Shown in pieces: positions 47,498-55,395 of a stretch of DNA of 64,000 nt. Each line of letters opens with the position of its first letter. Position 1 is the stretch's first letter. Made by a program: the position numbers and the translations under genes. Below the pieces are notes generated by a model. It made no database searches. It saw only the letters and a list, made by a program, of their open reading frames with translations, and was not told where the DNA came from. Source of the DNA: CAVPTL01 sp963729195 (GTDB taxonomy: Bacteria > Actinomycetota > Thermoleophilia > Gaiellales > JAICJC01); the NCBI GenBank assembly GCA_963729195.1, contig CAVSNF010000020.1, forward strand, positions 434,001 through 498,000, written 5' to 3'.

Positions 47498-48089
47498 GGT
47501 CGTCCGCTCTGATGACGATCTGGTCGGCTTCGATGCGCACGATCAGGCCGCGCCGGTTTGCCCAGTGCTCGGCGAAGACGGGATCGTCCTTGACCGCGCC
47601 GTCGAGCCAGAAGCCGTAGCCCTCGTCGCCCGTGTCGAGCGTGGCCTCGAAGCCCTGCTGCGGCTTCTTGTTGCGACCGCGACCGCCTCGCCTGCGGCGC
47701 TTGGCCGGCGCAGGGGTGGAGCCGTCCTCGGCGCTCGCCACCGCAACAGCCGGAACCGGCGGAGGCGTGGTCTGTGGCCCGGCTGCCGCTTCGGCTGCCG
47801 CCGAGAGCGGCGTCGGCTCGGGAGTCTTCTTCGCGCGTGATCGCCGGCGCGGCTTGACCTGCGGCTCCTCGGGCGGCGCGTCGGGCGGCGCGATCGGCGG
47901 CGGCACGGCCGCTCCCAGCCGCTCGGCGGCCAGCTCGCGGCGCAGAATGCCGTTGGCCGATCGGAAGGCCGAGATCGACGCCGGCGTCGAGTTGAGCGCG
48001 TGGGCGATCCAGATATCCGTGCGCCCCTCGGCGACCCACTGGCGGATCTCCTCGAGGTACGGCTTGAGCGTTGCTTTCTGTACGGTCAT
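47490..48089 (-). CDS. helix-turn-helix protein with basic Pro/Ala linker
   Basis: 199 residues from ATG 48089. N-terminal 55 residues resemble a small HTH: LKPYLEEIRQWVAEGRTDIW, IAHALNSTPASISAFRSANG. Then a low-complexity linker rich in Pro, Ala, Lys and Arg (RRRSRAKK, AKRRRRGGRGRNKK) that should bind nucleic acid non-specifically, and a C-terminal folded part (DEGYGFWLDGAVKDDPVFAE, RRGLIVRIEADQIVIRADD). The architecture suggests a nucleoid-associated or regulatory DNA-binding protein; I do not recognise a named family. The stop codon comes from the adjacent palindrome. Diverges from the PAP2 gene. Confidence 0.65.
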   Translation of the reverse strand: MTVQKATLKPYLEEIRQWVAEGRTDIWIAHALNSTPASISAFRSANGILRRELAAERLGAAVPPPIAPPDAPPEEPQVKPRRRSRAKKTPEPTPLSAAAEAAAGPQTTPPPVPAVAVASAEDGSTPAPAKRRRRGGRGRNKKPQQGFEATLDTGDEGYGFWLDGAVKDDPVFAEHWANRRGLIVRIEADQIVIRADDRE

Positions 48090-48099
48090 GCGCCCACCC

Positions 48100-48106
48100 T
48101 AGAGTA
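48100..48106. promoter_or_regulatory. shared symmetric -10 (TAGAGTA) for divergent HTH and PAP2 genes
   Basis: Plus strand TAGAGT (48100-48105), 9 bp before GTG 48115. Minus strand TACTCT (complement of 48101-48106), 11 bp before ATG 48089. Five bases are common to both hexamers, as at 25883. Confidence 0.5.
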
Positions 48107-48114
48107 CTGGGCGA

Positions 48115-48684
48115 GTGGACAGGATCGATAGAGCAGGCGTCGAGACCTTGTCCGGCCTCGCATTGGCCGGTGGTCACGCCCATCGCCAAGCTGCTCTCGA
48201 GCACCCATCACCTGGTCTTCCTGGTGATCGCGATCGCGCTCACGATCTCCCTGCGCCGGCTCTCGCCGGTGGTCATGACGGTGGTCGCGATGGTCGTCGC
48301 CGGGCGGTTGACGCCGTCCTCAAGGACATCATCGACCGGCCCCGACCGCCGCTGGGAGACCACAACGTGCACGCCCTGATCGCCCTTCCACCCGATCCGT
48401 CGATGCCGAGCGGGCACGCGTTGACGTCGTTCACCTGCGCCGTCGTGCTGGCCGGCTTCGCACCTCGCTGGAGGGTCCCACTGCTGGTGTACGCAGGGTT
48501 GGTGGCGTTGTCGCGGCCCTACCTGGGCGTCCACTATCCGTCGGATGTGATCGTCGGCGCGCTGATCGGCGTGGCGCTCGGGCTGGGGCTGAACGCCGCC
48601 TTCCGCATGGGTTGCCGGATCCGCGCCGATCGTCGTCGCCGGAGTGTTGATCCGATCGCAAGCGGGGCATCGGAAGCACGCTGA
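48115..48684 (+). CDS. PAP2-superfamily membrane phosphatase (frame-broken)
   Basis: Starts at GTG 48115 (VDRIDRAGVETL). Frame pieces give STHHLVFLVIAIALTISLRR, then VDAVLKDIIDRPRPPLGD (motif 1, KxxxxxxRP), PSMPSGHALTSFTCAVVLAG (motif 2, PSGH) and SRPYLGVHYPSDVIVGALIG (motif 3, SRxxxxxHxxxD): the complete acid-phosphatase triad. Breaks near 48155 and 48305. About 190 residues, five membrane helices. It probably dephosphorylates polyprenyl diphosphate (BacA-type function) or phosphatidic acid, recycling the carrier used by the glycan pathways. Confidence 0.83.
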   Translation: MDRIDRAGVETLSGLALAGGHAHRQAALEHPSPGLPGDRDRAHDLPAPALAGGHDGGRDGRRRAVDAVLKDIIDRPRPPLGDHNVHALIALPPDPSMPSGHALTSFTCAVVLAGFAPRWRVPLLVYAGLVALSRPYLGVHYPSDVIVGALIGVALGLGLNAAFRMGCRIRADRRRRSVDPIASGASEAR

Positions 48685-48833
48685 AATTCTTTTAAACTTG
48701 CGCACGCTGAATCGCCGGCGCGGCTAATCTACCTGTCCGGGCCATTCCGGCTCGGACGGGGAAACGAGGGTACGAATGGGGTCTGCTGCGAATCACGTGG
48801 ACGAGACGGCAGGTACTGGCTGGGGCTGCGGGA
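48685..48833 (+). other. 149-bp non-coding leader, possibly structured
   Basis: No convincing gene. It begins with an unusually AT-rich stretch (AATTCTTTTAAACTTG, about 48686-48701), then GC-rich segments capable of pairing (CCGG near 48737-48740, and CGGGCCATTCCGGCTCGG). A TAATCT hexamer lies near 48724-48729. It could hold the promoter and a structured 5' leader of the zinc-ribbon gene that follows. Confidence 0.3.
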
Positions 48834-48992
48834 ATGCGGGCGAAGGGCGAGTTTCGCTGCCTGCAGTGTGGGTACGGCGTGACGGTGTATCGGTCGCTGC
48901 CGTCCTGCCCGATGTGCCACCACGCTGAGTGGGAGCGCGTTCCGTGGCGCCCATACAGCCGTTCGTTCACGAATTCCGGCCCGGGGGCATAG
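48834..48992 (+). CDS. rubredoxin-like small zinc-ribbon protein
   Basis: 52 residues from ATG 48834 (MRAKGEFRCLQCGYGVTVYR, then SLPSCPMCHHAEWERVPWRP) to TAG 48990. Two CxxC knuckles (CLQC, CPMC) 15 residues apart, with Gly-Tyr and aromatic residues as in short zinc ribbons and rubredoxin-like domains. Too short for most gene finders. Function unknown. The stop codon lies in the loop of a GC-rich hairpin (48980-49002). Confidence 0.65.
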   Translation: MRAKGEFRCLQCGYGVTVYRSLPSCPMCHHAEWERVPWRPYSRSFTNSGPGA

Positions 48993-49002
48993 CACCCCCG
49001 GG
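48980..49002 (+). terminator. GC-rich hairpin spanning the zinc-ribbon stop codon
   Basis: CCCGGGGG (48980-48987), seven-base loop CATAGCA, CCCCCGGG (48995-49002): a perfect 8-bp stem. There is no U-tract, so it may be a terminator of the type common in high-GC bacteria, or a 3'-end stabiliser. Confidence 0.5.
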
Positions 49003-49082
49003 CGGTGACGCGTGGGCCGCCCCAGTATGTGGGCGGGATTGGCGCGGGAGCCGTACCGCGCGAACGTGGGGCCGAAACCATC

Positions 49083-49088
49083 TACGAT
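49083..49088 (+). promoter_or_regulatory. -10 element TACGAT, leaderless type
   Basis: TACGAT ends 7 bp before GTG 49096 of the ResA-like gene, without a Shine-Dalgarno. Confidence 0.5.
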
Positions 49089-49095
49089 CTCGTCT

Positions 49096-49647
49096 GTGCC
49101 ACGGGGCGTGAGACTGATCCTTCAGGTGCTGGCCGCGCTCGTTCTGCTCGGCATGATCGGGCTCTTCGCCCGCGGCCTGCTCGCCAACCAGACCACCGTC
49201 TATGCCCAGATGCTGGACGGTAACTCGCCGACCGCTCCGGACTTCACCGCGCCGCTGCTGGACGGCAACGGCCAGGCGTCGCTGGCGGACATGCGCGGCA
49301 AGGTGGTGGTGGTGAACTTCTGGGCGTCGTGGTGCAGCGGTTGCCAGGACGAGGCGCCGGTGCTGAACCAGGCGGTGCACGAGTACGGCCATCGGGGCGT
49401 GCGTGTGATCGGGGTCGACACGAATGACTTCACCGGGGCTGCGAGGGAGTTCGCCAAGACCTACAGCCAGCGCTACACCCTCGTTCACGACACCGGCTCG
49501 ATCGCGCAGCGGTGGGGCTACGGCACCGGGCTGCCGGTGACCTACGTGGTCGACCGCAAGGGCGTCGTGCGGCATCTGTTCAACGGCGTGGTCACCGGCC
49601 CCGACCTGGACAAGGTGCTGAGCCCGCTGCTGGCGGAGCAGGGATGA
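49096..49647 (+). CDS. membrane-anchored thioredoxin-like protein, ResA/TlpA type
   Basis: 183 residues from GTG 49096. One membrane anchor (LILQVLAALVLLGMIGLFA), then an extracytoplasmic thioredoxin fold: APDFTAPLLDGNGQASLADM, KVVVVNFWASWCSGCQDEAP (active site CSGC), VIGVDTNDF and GTGLPVTYVVDRKGVVRHLF (cis-Pro). Reduces apocytochrome c cysteines or other exported thiols with electrons passed by CcdA. Intact; coupled to ccmH by ATGA overlap. An in-frame longer start exists but the promoter position supports 49096. Confidence 0.87.
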   Translation: MPRGVRLILQVLAALVLLGMIGLFARGLLANQTTVYAQMLDGNSPTAPDFTAPLLDGNGQASLADMRGKVVVVNFWASWCSGCQDEAPVLNQAVHEYGHRGVRVIGVDTNDFTGAAREFAKTYSQRYTLVHDTGSIAQRWGYGTGLPVTYVVDRKGVVRHLFNGVVTGPDLDKVLSPLLAEQG

Positions 49648-50109
49648 GACTGCGGGCACTCGCGGTGGCGCTCGTGGCCTGCGCGTCGCTCGCCTTCCCG
49701 GCCGCCGCGATGGCGTGCAACGGCTGGACGGAGACCAACATGCAGACCCAGCTGATGTGCATCGTCTGCCATGAGCGGCTCGATCAATCCAACTCGCCGT
49801 TCGCAAACCAGGTGCGCGCCCACCTCGACAGCTGGTGTGCGGCGGGCTGGAGCGGCGATCGGGTGCGCTCCACGCTGGTGTCCCAGTTCGGGCCGGAGAT
49901 CCTGGCGGCCCCGCCCAAGCGCGGCTTCGATCTGTTGGCCTGGCTGGTGCCGGCCGCAGTGCTCGTGGCCGGAGCCGCGGTGGTCGGGAGGCCTGGCGCT
50001 GATGTGGTCGCGCTCGCGCCGGGGGCCGCCCGGCGAGGGTGGCGGCGGTGGTGACATCGATCCCGCGCTGGAGCGACGCATCGACGCCGATCTGGCCGCG
50101 CTCGAATGA
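49644..50109 (+). CDS. CcmH/CycL-type cytochrome c maturation protein (frame-broken)
   Basis: Signal peptide (MRLRALAVALVACASLAFPAAAMA), then the CcmH domain: MQTQLMCIVCHERLDQSNSP, with the LMCxxC redox pair, ANQVRAHLDSWCAAGWSGDR, VSQFGPEILAAPPKRGFDLL, and a C-terminal membrane helix. A +1 break near 49995; the repaired end reads LALMWSRSRRGPPGEG...DADLAALE-stop at 50109. CcmH presents apocytochrome c for haem ligation in System I. The CcmF/CcmE partners are not in the window. Confidence 0.85.
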
Positions 50110-50786
50110 GCCTTGCACCGGCCGCGTTCGTCGCCGGGCTGGTGTCGTTTGTGACGCCCTGCGTGCTGCCTCTGGTGCCGGCCTACCTGTCGGCCATCGG
50201 CGCCCGCGGCGCGTCGCCCCGGGCGGCGGTGCGGGCCGGCCTGCCGTTTGTGCTCGGGTTCTCGGCGGTGTTCGTCGCGCTGGGTGTCGGTGCCGCCATC
50301 CTGGGTGGGCGGTTCGCCGACTACCGCACCAGCCTGATCCATCTGGGCGGCATCCTGATCGTGGCCATGGGATTCGTGATGATGGGGCTCTTGCGGGTGC
50401 CGATCCTGGAGCGCTCGCTGCAACCGGCCGTTCAGCCCGCCCGCATGTCCGGCTCGTCTCTGCTGCTGGGCGGCGCCTTCGGGCTGTGCTGGACACCGTG
50501 CGTGGGGCCGGTGCTGGCCTCGCTGCTGCTGCTTGCCGGGTCGAGCCGCACCGCCGCCTCGGGAGCGGCGCTGCTGGCCGCCTACTCGGCGGGTCTGGCG
50601 ATCCCGTTTCTGCTGGCCGGGGTCGCATTCGGCAAGGTGATGTCGGTGGCGCGCACCGTGCGCGATCACTATCAGGCCATCAGAGTGGTTTCCGGGGCGC
50701 TGCTGGTGCTGGTCGGGCTGGCCATGTTCTTCGATCGCATGTGGGTGGCAAACGCGATGGTCGATCGGGTGGTGCACGCGGTGTGA
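50106..50786 (+). CDS. ccdA: CcdA-family thiol-disulfide transporter
   Basis: Intact, 226 residues, six membrane helices. Carries reducing equivalents from cytoplasmic thioredoxin across the membrane. VSFVTPCVLPLVPAYLSAIG and FGLCWTPCVGPVLASLLLLAG hold the two redox cysteines in the family's inverted-repeat context. ATG 50106 overlaps ccmH as ATGA, giving a tight resA-ccmH-ccdA operon that supplies electrons to the ResA-like protein. Confidence 0.9.
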   Translation: MSLAPAAFVAGLVSFVTPCVLPLVPAYLSAIGARGASPRAAVRAGLPFVLGFSAVFVALGVGAAILGGRFADYRTSLIHLGGILIVAMGFVMMGLLRVPILERSLQPAVQPARMSGSSLLLGGAFGLCWTPCVGPVLASLLLLAGSSRTAASGAALLAAYSAGLAIPFLLAGVAFGKVMSVARTVRDHYQAIRVVSGALLVLVGLAMFFDRMWVANAMVDRVVHAV

Positions 50787-50799
50787 CTGGTGCCGCCGC

Positions 50800-50805
50800 T
50801 ACAAT
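50800..50805 (+). promoter_or_regulatory. -10 element TACAAT of the ferredoxin gene
   Basis: TACAAT, 39 bp before GTG 50845; the leader carries GGAGG (about 50833-50837), so this gene uses a normal ribosome-binding site. Confidence 0.45.
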
Positions 50806-50844
50806 CGCGGTCGCGATCTCAGTTCGTTCCACGGAGGATCTTCA

Positions 50845-51123
50845 GTGACTTACATCATCGCCGAGCCTTGCATCGACGAGAAGGACAAATCCTGCATCGA
50901 CGTGTGCCCGGTGGACTGCATCCATGAGTACGACCGCATGCTGGTGATCGATCCCGAGGAGTGCATCGACTGCGGCGCCTGTGAGCCGGAGTGCCCGGTG
51001 GAGGCGATCTATCCCGAGGATGCGCTCCCGGACAAATGGGAGCCGTTCGTCAAGATCAACTACGCCTTTCCCGACGCCGACATCATCAACCGGCTCGTGA
51101 ACGAGGCGAAGCCCCCCGCGTGA
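50845..51123 (+). CDS. fdxA: 7Fe ferredoxin (3Fe-4S/4Fe-4S)
   Basis: 92 residues, intact. TYIIAEPCIDEKDKSCIDVC, PVDCIHE and EECIDCGACEPECPVEAI: Cys9, 17, 50 for the 3Fe-4S cluster and Cys21, 40, 43, 46 for the 4Fe-4S cluster, with an extra Cys25 as in Mycobacterium and Thermus FdxA. The C-terminal helix (DIINRLVNEAKPPA) is standard. Low-potential electron carrier. Starts at GTG 50845, with a clear GGAGG. Confidence 0.93.
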   Translation: MTYIIAEPCIDEKDKSCIDVCPVDCIHEYDRMLVIDPEECIDCGACEPECPVEAIYPEDALPDKWEPFVKINYAFPDADIINRLVNEAKPPA

Positions 51124-52423
51124 CGCGACGCGGCCCTCGGGCCGCCGTGATCGGACTGGACGGGACGCCTGCGCGGCTACTTGCGGTCCCGGATCGCGGA
51201 CGGCCACCTGCCGCACCTGGCGGCGCTGGCATCGGCCGCGACGCTGATGGACGCGCGCGCTCCGCTGCCGCCGATCTCGTCCGTGTCGTGGGCGAGCGCG
51301 TCCACCGGCACCAATCCCGGCCGCCACGGCGTGTTCGGCTTCGTCGAGCGCAAGCCCGGCACCTGGGATCTCGAGTTCACCAACGTCCACACCATCGCCG
51401 AGCCGGCGGTGTGGCAGCGGGCGGCCGACGCCGGCATGCGCTCGGTGGTGGTGAACGTGCCCGGCACCTATCCGGCCCAGCCACTGGACGGGGTCTTGAT
51501 CTCGGGGTTCGTGTCGCCGTCGCTGGAGCGCTCGGTGCAGCCGCCCGAGCTGCTGCCGTGGCTGGCGGAGCGCGGCTATCTGATCGACGTCGACCTGGGG
51601 CTGGGTCGGACCGACCTGGAGGCGTTCTGGGAGCAGCTGGTGGCCCACCATCAGGCCCGCGAGCGGGTGCTGCTCGACCTGCTCGAACGTGAGCGGTGCG
51701 AGCTCTTCTTCGCCGCGTTCACCGGTACCGATCGGCTGCACCACTTCCTGTGGGAACAGATGGAGCGCGGTGAGGAGCCGTGGGCGAGCAGGTTCCATGC
51801 CTACTACGACCTGGTCGACCGCTCGGTGGGGGCGCTGGTCGACCGGCTGCCGGACGACTGCACGCTGGCGCTGCTCTCCGACCACGGCTTCTGCCGGCTC
51901 GACCAGGAGGTGTACGTCAACCGCTGGCTGGAACGCGACGGCTGGCTGCAGCTGCAGGAGCCGGCCCGCTCGATCGCCTCGATCGTGCCGTCAGGCACTC
52001 GCGCCTACTGCATGGATCCCGGCCGGCTCTACCTCAACCTGGAGGGCAGAGAGCCCGGCGGCACCGTGCCCGCCTCGGAATACCACGCGGTGCGCGACCA
52101 GCTGCGGGTGTGGGCCGAGGCGCTGCCGTTCGTGAAGGAGGTCGGCCGTTCGCGAGCAGGCCTTCGCCGGCCCGTTCCTCGACCGTGCTCCCGACCTGGT
52201 GCTGGTGTCGCACGACGGCTCCGACCTGAAAGGGGCGATGGCCAACCCGGAGCTCACCGGCAAGGGGCCGCTGACCGGTATGCACACGCGGGACAACGCG
52301 TTTGTGATGGTGCGTGGCAGGCACCCCGAGGGCGTCGCCGACGTCCAGGACGTGGCGGCGACGGTGCTGGACGCGCTCGGGCTCGACACCGGCAGCGTCG
52401 ACGGCCGGGTGCTGGCACCTTGA
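51120..52423 (+). CDS. alkaline-phosphatase-superfamily phosphodiesterase (frame-broken)
   Basis: Paralogue of the gene at 17767-19268. GTG 51120: RRGPRAAVIGLDGTP (metal Asp); after a +1 break near 51168, GHLPHLAALASAATLMDARA, PPISSVSWASASTGTNPGRH with GVFGFVERKPG, VVNVPGTYPAQPLDGVLISG, FFAAFTGTDRLHHFLWEQME (metal Asp/His), ALLSDHGFCRLDQEVYVNRW (DH pair) and LYLNLEGREPGGTVP. A second break near 52145, then DRAPDLVLVSHDGSDLKGAM, GMHTRDNAFVMVRG (last metal His) and ATVLDALGL. About 433 residues. Likely a phosphodiesterase or phosphoglycan enzyme; no partner gene indicates the substrate. Confidence 0.83.
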
Positions 52424-52484
52424 TGGGTGATTCCGCATTGGCGCGGCACCCGCCAATTCGAAACCAACCATCTAGGATTAGCTG

Positions 52485-55395
52485 ATGCCGCTCGCCCTCG
52501 TTCTCGGGCCGGCGAACTGCGGAAAGATTGGGTTTCTCCAGGAGCGCTTCCTGGCTTTCGTGGACGCTGGGTCCGATCCGTTTCTGATCGTGCCCAACCG
52601 CCCCGACGTCGAAGCCTTCGAGCACGACGTGCTGCGCCGCCGAGGGGCGCTGCTGGGTGGTCGCGTGGGCACGTTCGACACGCTCTTCGACGACGTGCTG
52701 GAGCGCTGTGGCGATCACACAAAGACGCTCGCCGACGTGCAGCGGCGATTGATCTTCCGGCGCCTGGCGGCCTCCGCCGAGCTGGATCAGGTGGCCGTCT
52801 CGGCCCGGTTCTCAGGGTTTGCCGATGCGCTTGCCGGGATGGCGGACGAGCTCGCGGCGGGCATGATCGATCCTCCGCAGGGCGCCGGCAGCGAGGGTGA
52901 GCTGTACGGCTTGGTGCGTGCCTACCGGGCCGAGTGCGACCGGCTCGGCCTGGGCCGTGACCGGCTGGGCACGCGCGCCTGGGCGGCGCAGCTGCTCGGA
53001 GCAGCGGCTGGAGGCCTGGGACGAGCGACCGGTGCTGGCCTACGGGTTCGAGGACATGACCACCGCCCAGGTACGGGCGCTGCTGGCGCTGGCAGCGCGG
53101 GTGGACGTGACCGTGTCGCTGCCCTACGAGGTCGGCCGGCCGGCGTACGCCGCGGTCTCACCACTGGTGGAGGCTCTCAGCAGCTCCTCGCCGGAGGTGA
53201 TCGAGCTGCCGCCCGCGGCGCACTTCGACTCGCCGGTGCTGGCGCATCTCGAGCGCACGCTGTTCACCGACGCCCCCGCGCCGCCGCCGCCGCCTGAGGA
53301 TGGATCGGTCGTGTACCTGGAGGGAGCCGGTCGCAGGCGGGTGGCCGAGCTGGTCGCCGCCGAGGTGCTGGCGCTGATCCGGGCAGGCATCGCCCCCGAC
53401 GAGATCGGAGTGATCGTGCCGTCGGTCAGCGCCCATCGGCTCGCGCTCGAGAACGCCTTCTCGCCGCTGGGGATCCCGTTCTCGGTCGATGCGCGGGTGC
53501 CGCTCGCCCAGACCGGTTTCGGAGTCGCGTTCCTCGGTGCGCTGCGGTTCGGCTGGATGGGCGGCGAGCGGCCCGAGCTGTTTGCCTACCTGCGCAGCCC
53601 GTTCTCGGGCATCGCCCGGCGGCGGATCGACTTCGTGGAGGGACGCCTGCGCGGGCGGGGAGTGTTCGGCCACGACGAGACGCGGGCGGGAGTGGTCGAG
53701 CTGGTGGGCGACGGCTTCTTCCCGGCCATCGACAGGCTGATGACAGAGCCCGACCCGCTGGCCGGCGCTGCCGGTCTGGCGAGCCAGATGGTGCGCGCGG
53801 CCAACACGCTGCAGGCGCGCTTTGTGCCCAGCCCACGGTCGGGTGGCGGTGCGCGCCTGCAGGGCGGTGTTGCGGGCGGTCGAGGAGATCCGCGCGCTGG
53901 GGCTGGACGACCTCGATCGCGGCGGGCTGATCGACCTGCTGGCACGCGTTCCGGTGCGCATCGGCGACGACGCCGAGCCCGGGCAGAGTTGCCATCCTGG
54001 GACTCCGCCGAGCCCGCACCAGGCGCTTCCAGGCGGTGTTCGTGCTCGGGCTTGGAGGAGGGCAGCCTGCCCGGGGCGGCCACCGACCGACGGCTGCTGA
54101 GCGCGGAGGCGGCCAGCGAGATCGGCCTGCGCCGCACCGACCAGGGCGAGCTCGACCGCCACCTGTTCGCCACCGCCTGTACCCGGCCGTGGAAGCGGCT
54201 TCACCTGGTGCGGCAGGCATCGACCGAGGACGGCAAGCCGTTGCAGCCGTCCCCGTTCCTGGACGAGGTGCGGCGGCTGCTGGATCCGGCCACCCCGGTG
54301 CGGCGCCGAAACCTGTCGGACAGCACCTGGCCGCTGGAGCAGGCCCCCGACGATCGCGGCCGCCAGCGAGCGCTGGCGCGGGATCTGCGAGATGCCCCCG
54401 AGTGGGCGATCGCGATGGCCGGCGGGATGGGCTGGGAGCGCAAGCTGCGCCGCGCCCAGTCGGCATACCGGCGCTCCACGGCGCTACGCTCGCCGCAGGT
54501 GCTCGCCGGCCTGGCGGCCACCGAGCGGTTCTCGGTGACCGACCTCGAGCGGTTCGGTGACTGCTCGTCGATCTGGTTCGTGGAGCGGATGCTGCGCCCC
54601 GGCGAGATCGACTTCGAGCTGGACGCCAAACTGCGCGGGTCGGTGGCCCACGCCACCCTGGCGCGGTTCTTCGCGCAGCTCCCTGCCGAGGTCGGAGTTG
54701 ATCGGCTTACGCCCGACACGGTGGAGGCCGCCTGGCCGGTGATGTTGCGCTGCCTGCACGACGCGCTGGGCGGCCAGCGGGTGGGCGACACGGTGGGCGG
54801 GCGCGAGCTGGCTCGTGGGTTGGAACGCGACCTGGAGGCGTTCTTGCGGGTCGAGGCCAACCTCAATCTCGAATTCGTGCCGCGCCGGTTCGAGGTACGG
54901 TTCGGCGGAGCGTCATCGCCTCCGGGGCTGAAAGAGGGGCTCAAGCTGGGCGACTTCGCGGTCACCGGCACGATCGACCGCATCGACATGGACCCCGGTA
55001 TGTCCCCGCGCGGAGTGTTGTGGGACTACAAGTCCGGCGCCACCGTGCACTCGGCTGCTCAGCTCGCGCGCCAGGGCAAGCTGCAGCTGCCGCTGTACAT
55101 CATGGCGCTGCGCGATCTGCTCGGAATCGAGCCGATCGGGGGGCTCTACCGGGCGCTGGCGGGGAAGCGTGAGGCCCGGGGGATGGTGCTCGCAGCCGAG
55201 ATCGGCGACGCCAATCTGAACAAGCACGACCGGCTGGATTCCGAGGCGTTCTGGCAGCACGTGGAGGATGCCTCGGCGATGGCGATCGAGGTGGTCAGGC
55301 GGATTCGGGCGGGCGACGTGCGGCATGATCCCCGCGGCGGGCGCTGTCCCTCGTGGTGTACCTACTTCACCGTCTGCCGGGTACCGAAGCCGTGA
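52485..55395 (+). CDS. addB: AddB-like nuclease/inactive-helicase subunit (frame-broken)
   Basis: ATG 52485. N-terminal P-loop is degenerate (LVLGPANCGKIGFLQERFLA, lacking GKT/S), as expected of an AddB-type subunit that recognises Chi rather than hydrolysing ATP. Middle UvrD-like fold: PFLIVPNRPDVEAFEHDVLR and VFVLGLEEGSLPGAATDRRL. C-terminal PD-(D/E)XK nuclease: GTIDRIDMD with VLWDYKSG (catalytic D and K). Iron-sulfur cysteines: GDCSSIWFVER and CPSWCTYFTVC, four in all. Breaks near 53000, 53850 and 53990 are +1. About 968 residues. Its stop overlaps addA as GTGA. Works with AddA in double-strand-break end processing. Confidence 0.85.

Noticed and set aside
48680..48835. Confident call of a ydaO/c-di-AMP riboswitch
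   Set aside because: Only scattered 5'-half motifs match; the conserved 3' CCCGUCAGCUAACC-type segment is absent. Kept only as a possible structured leader.
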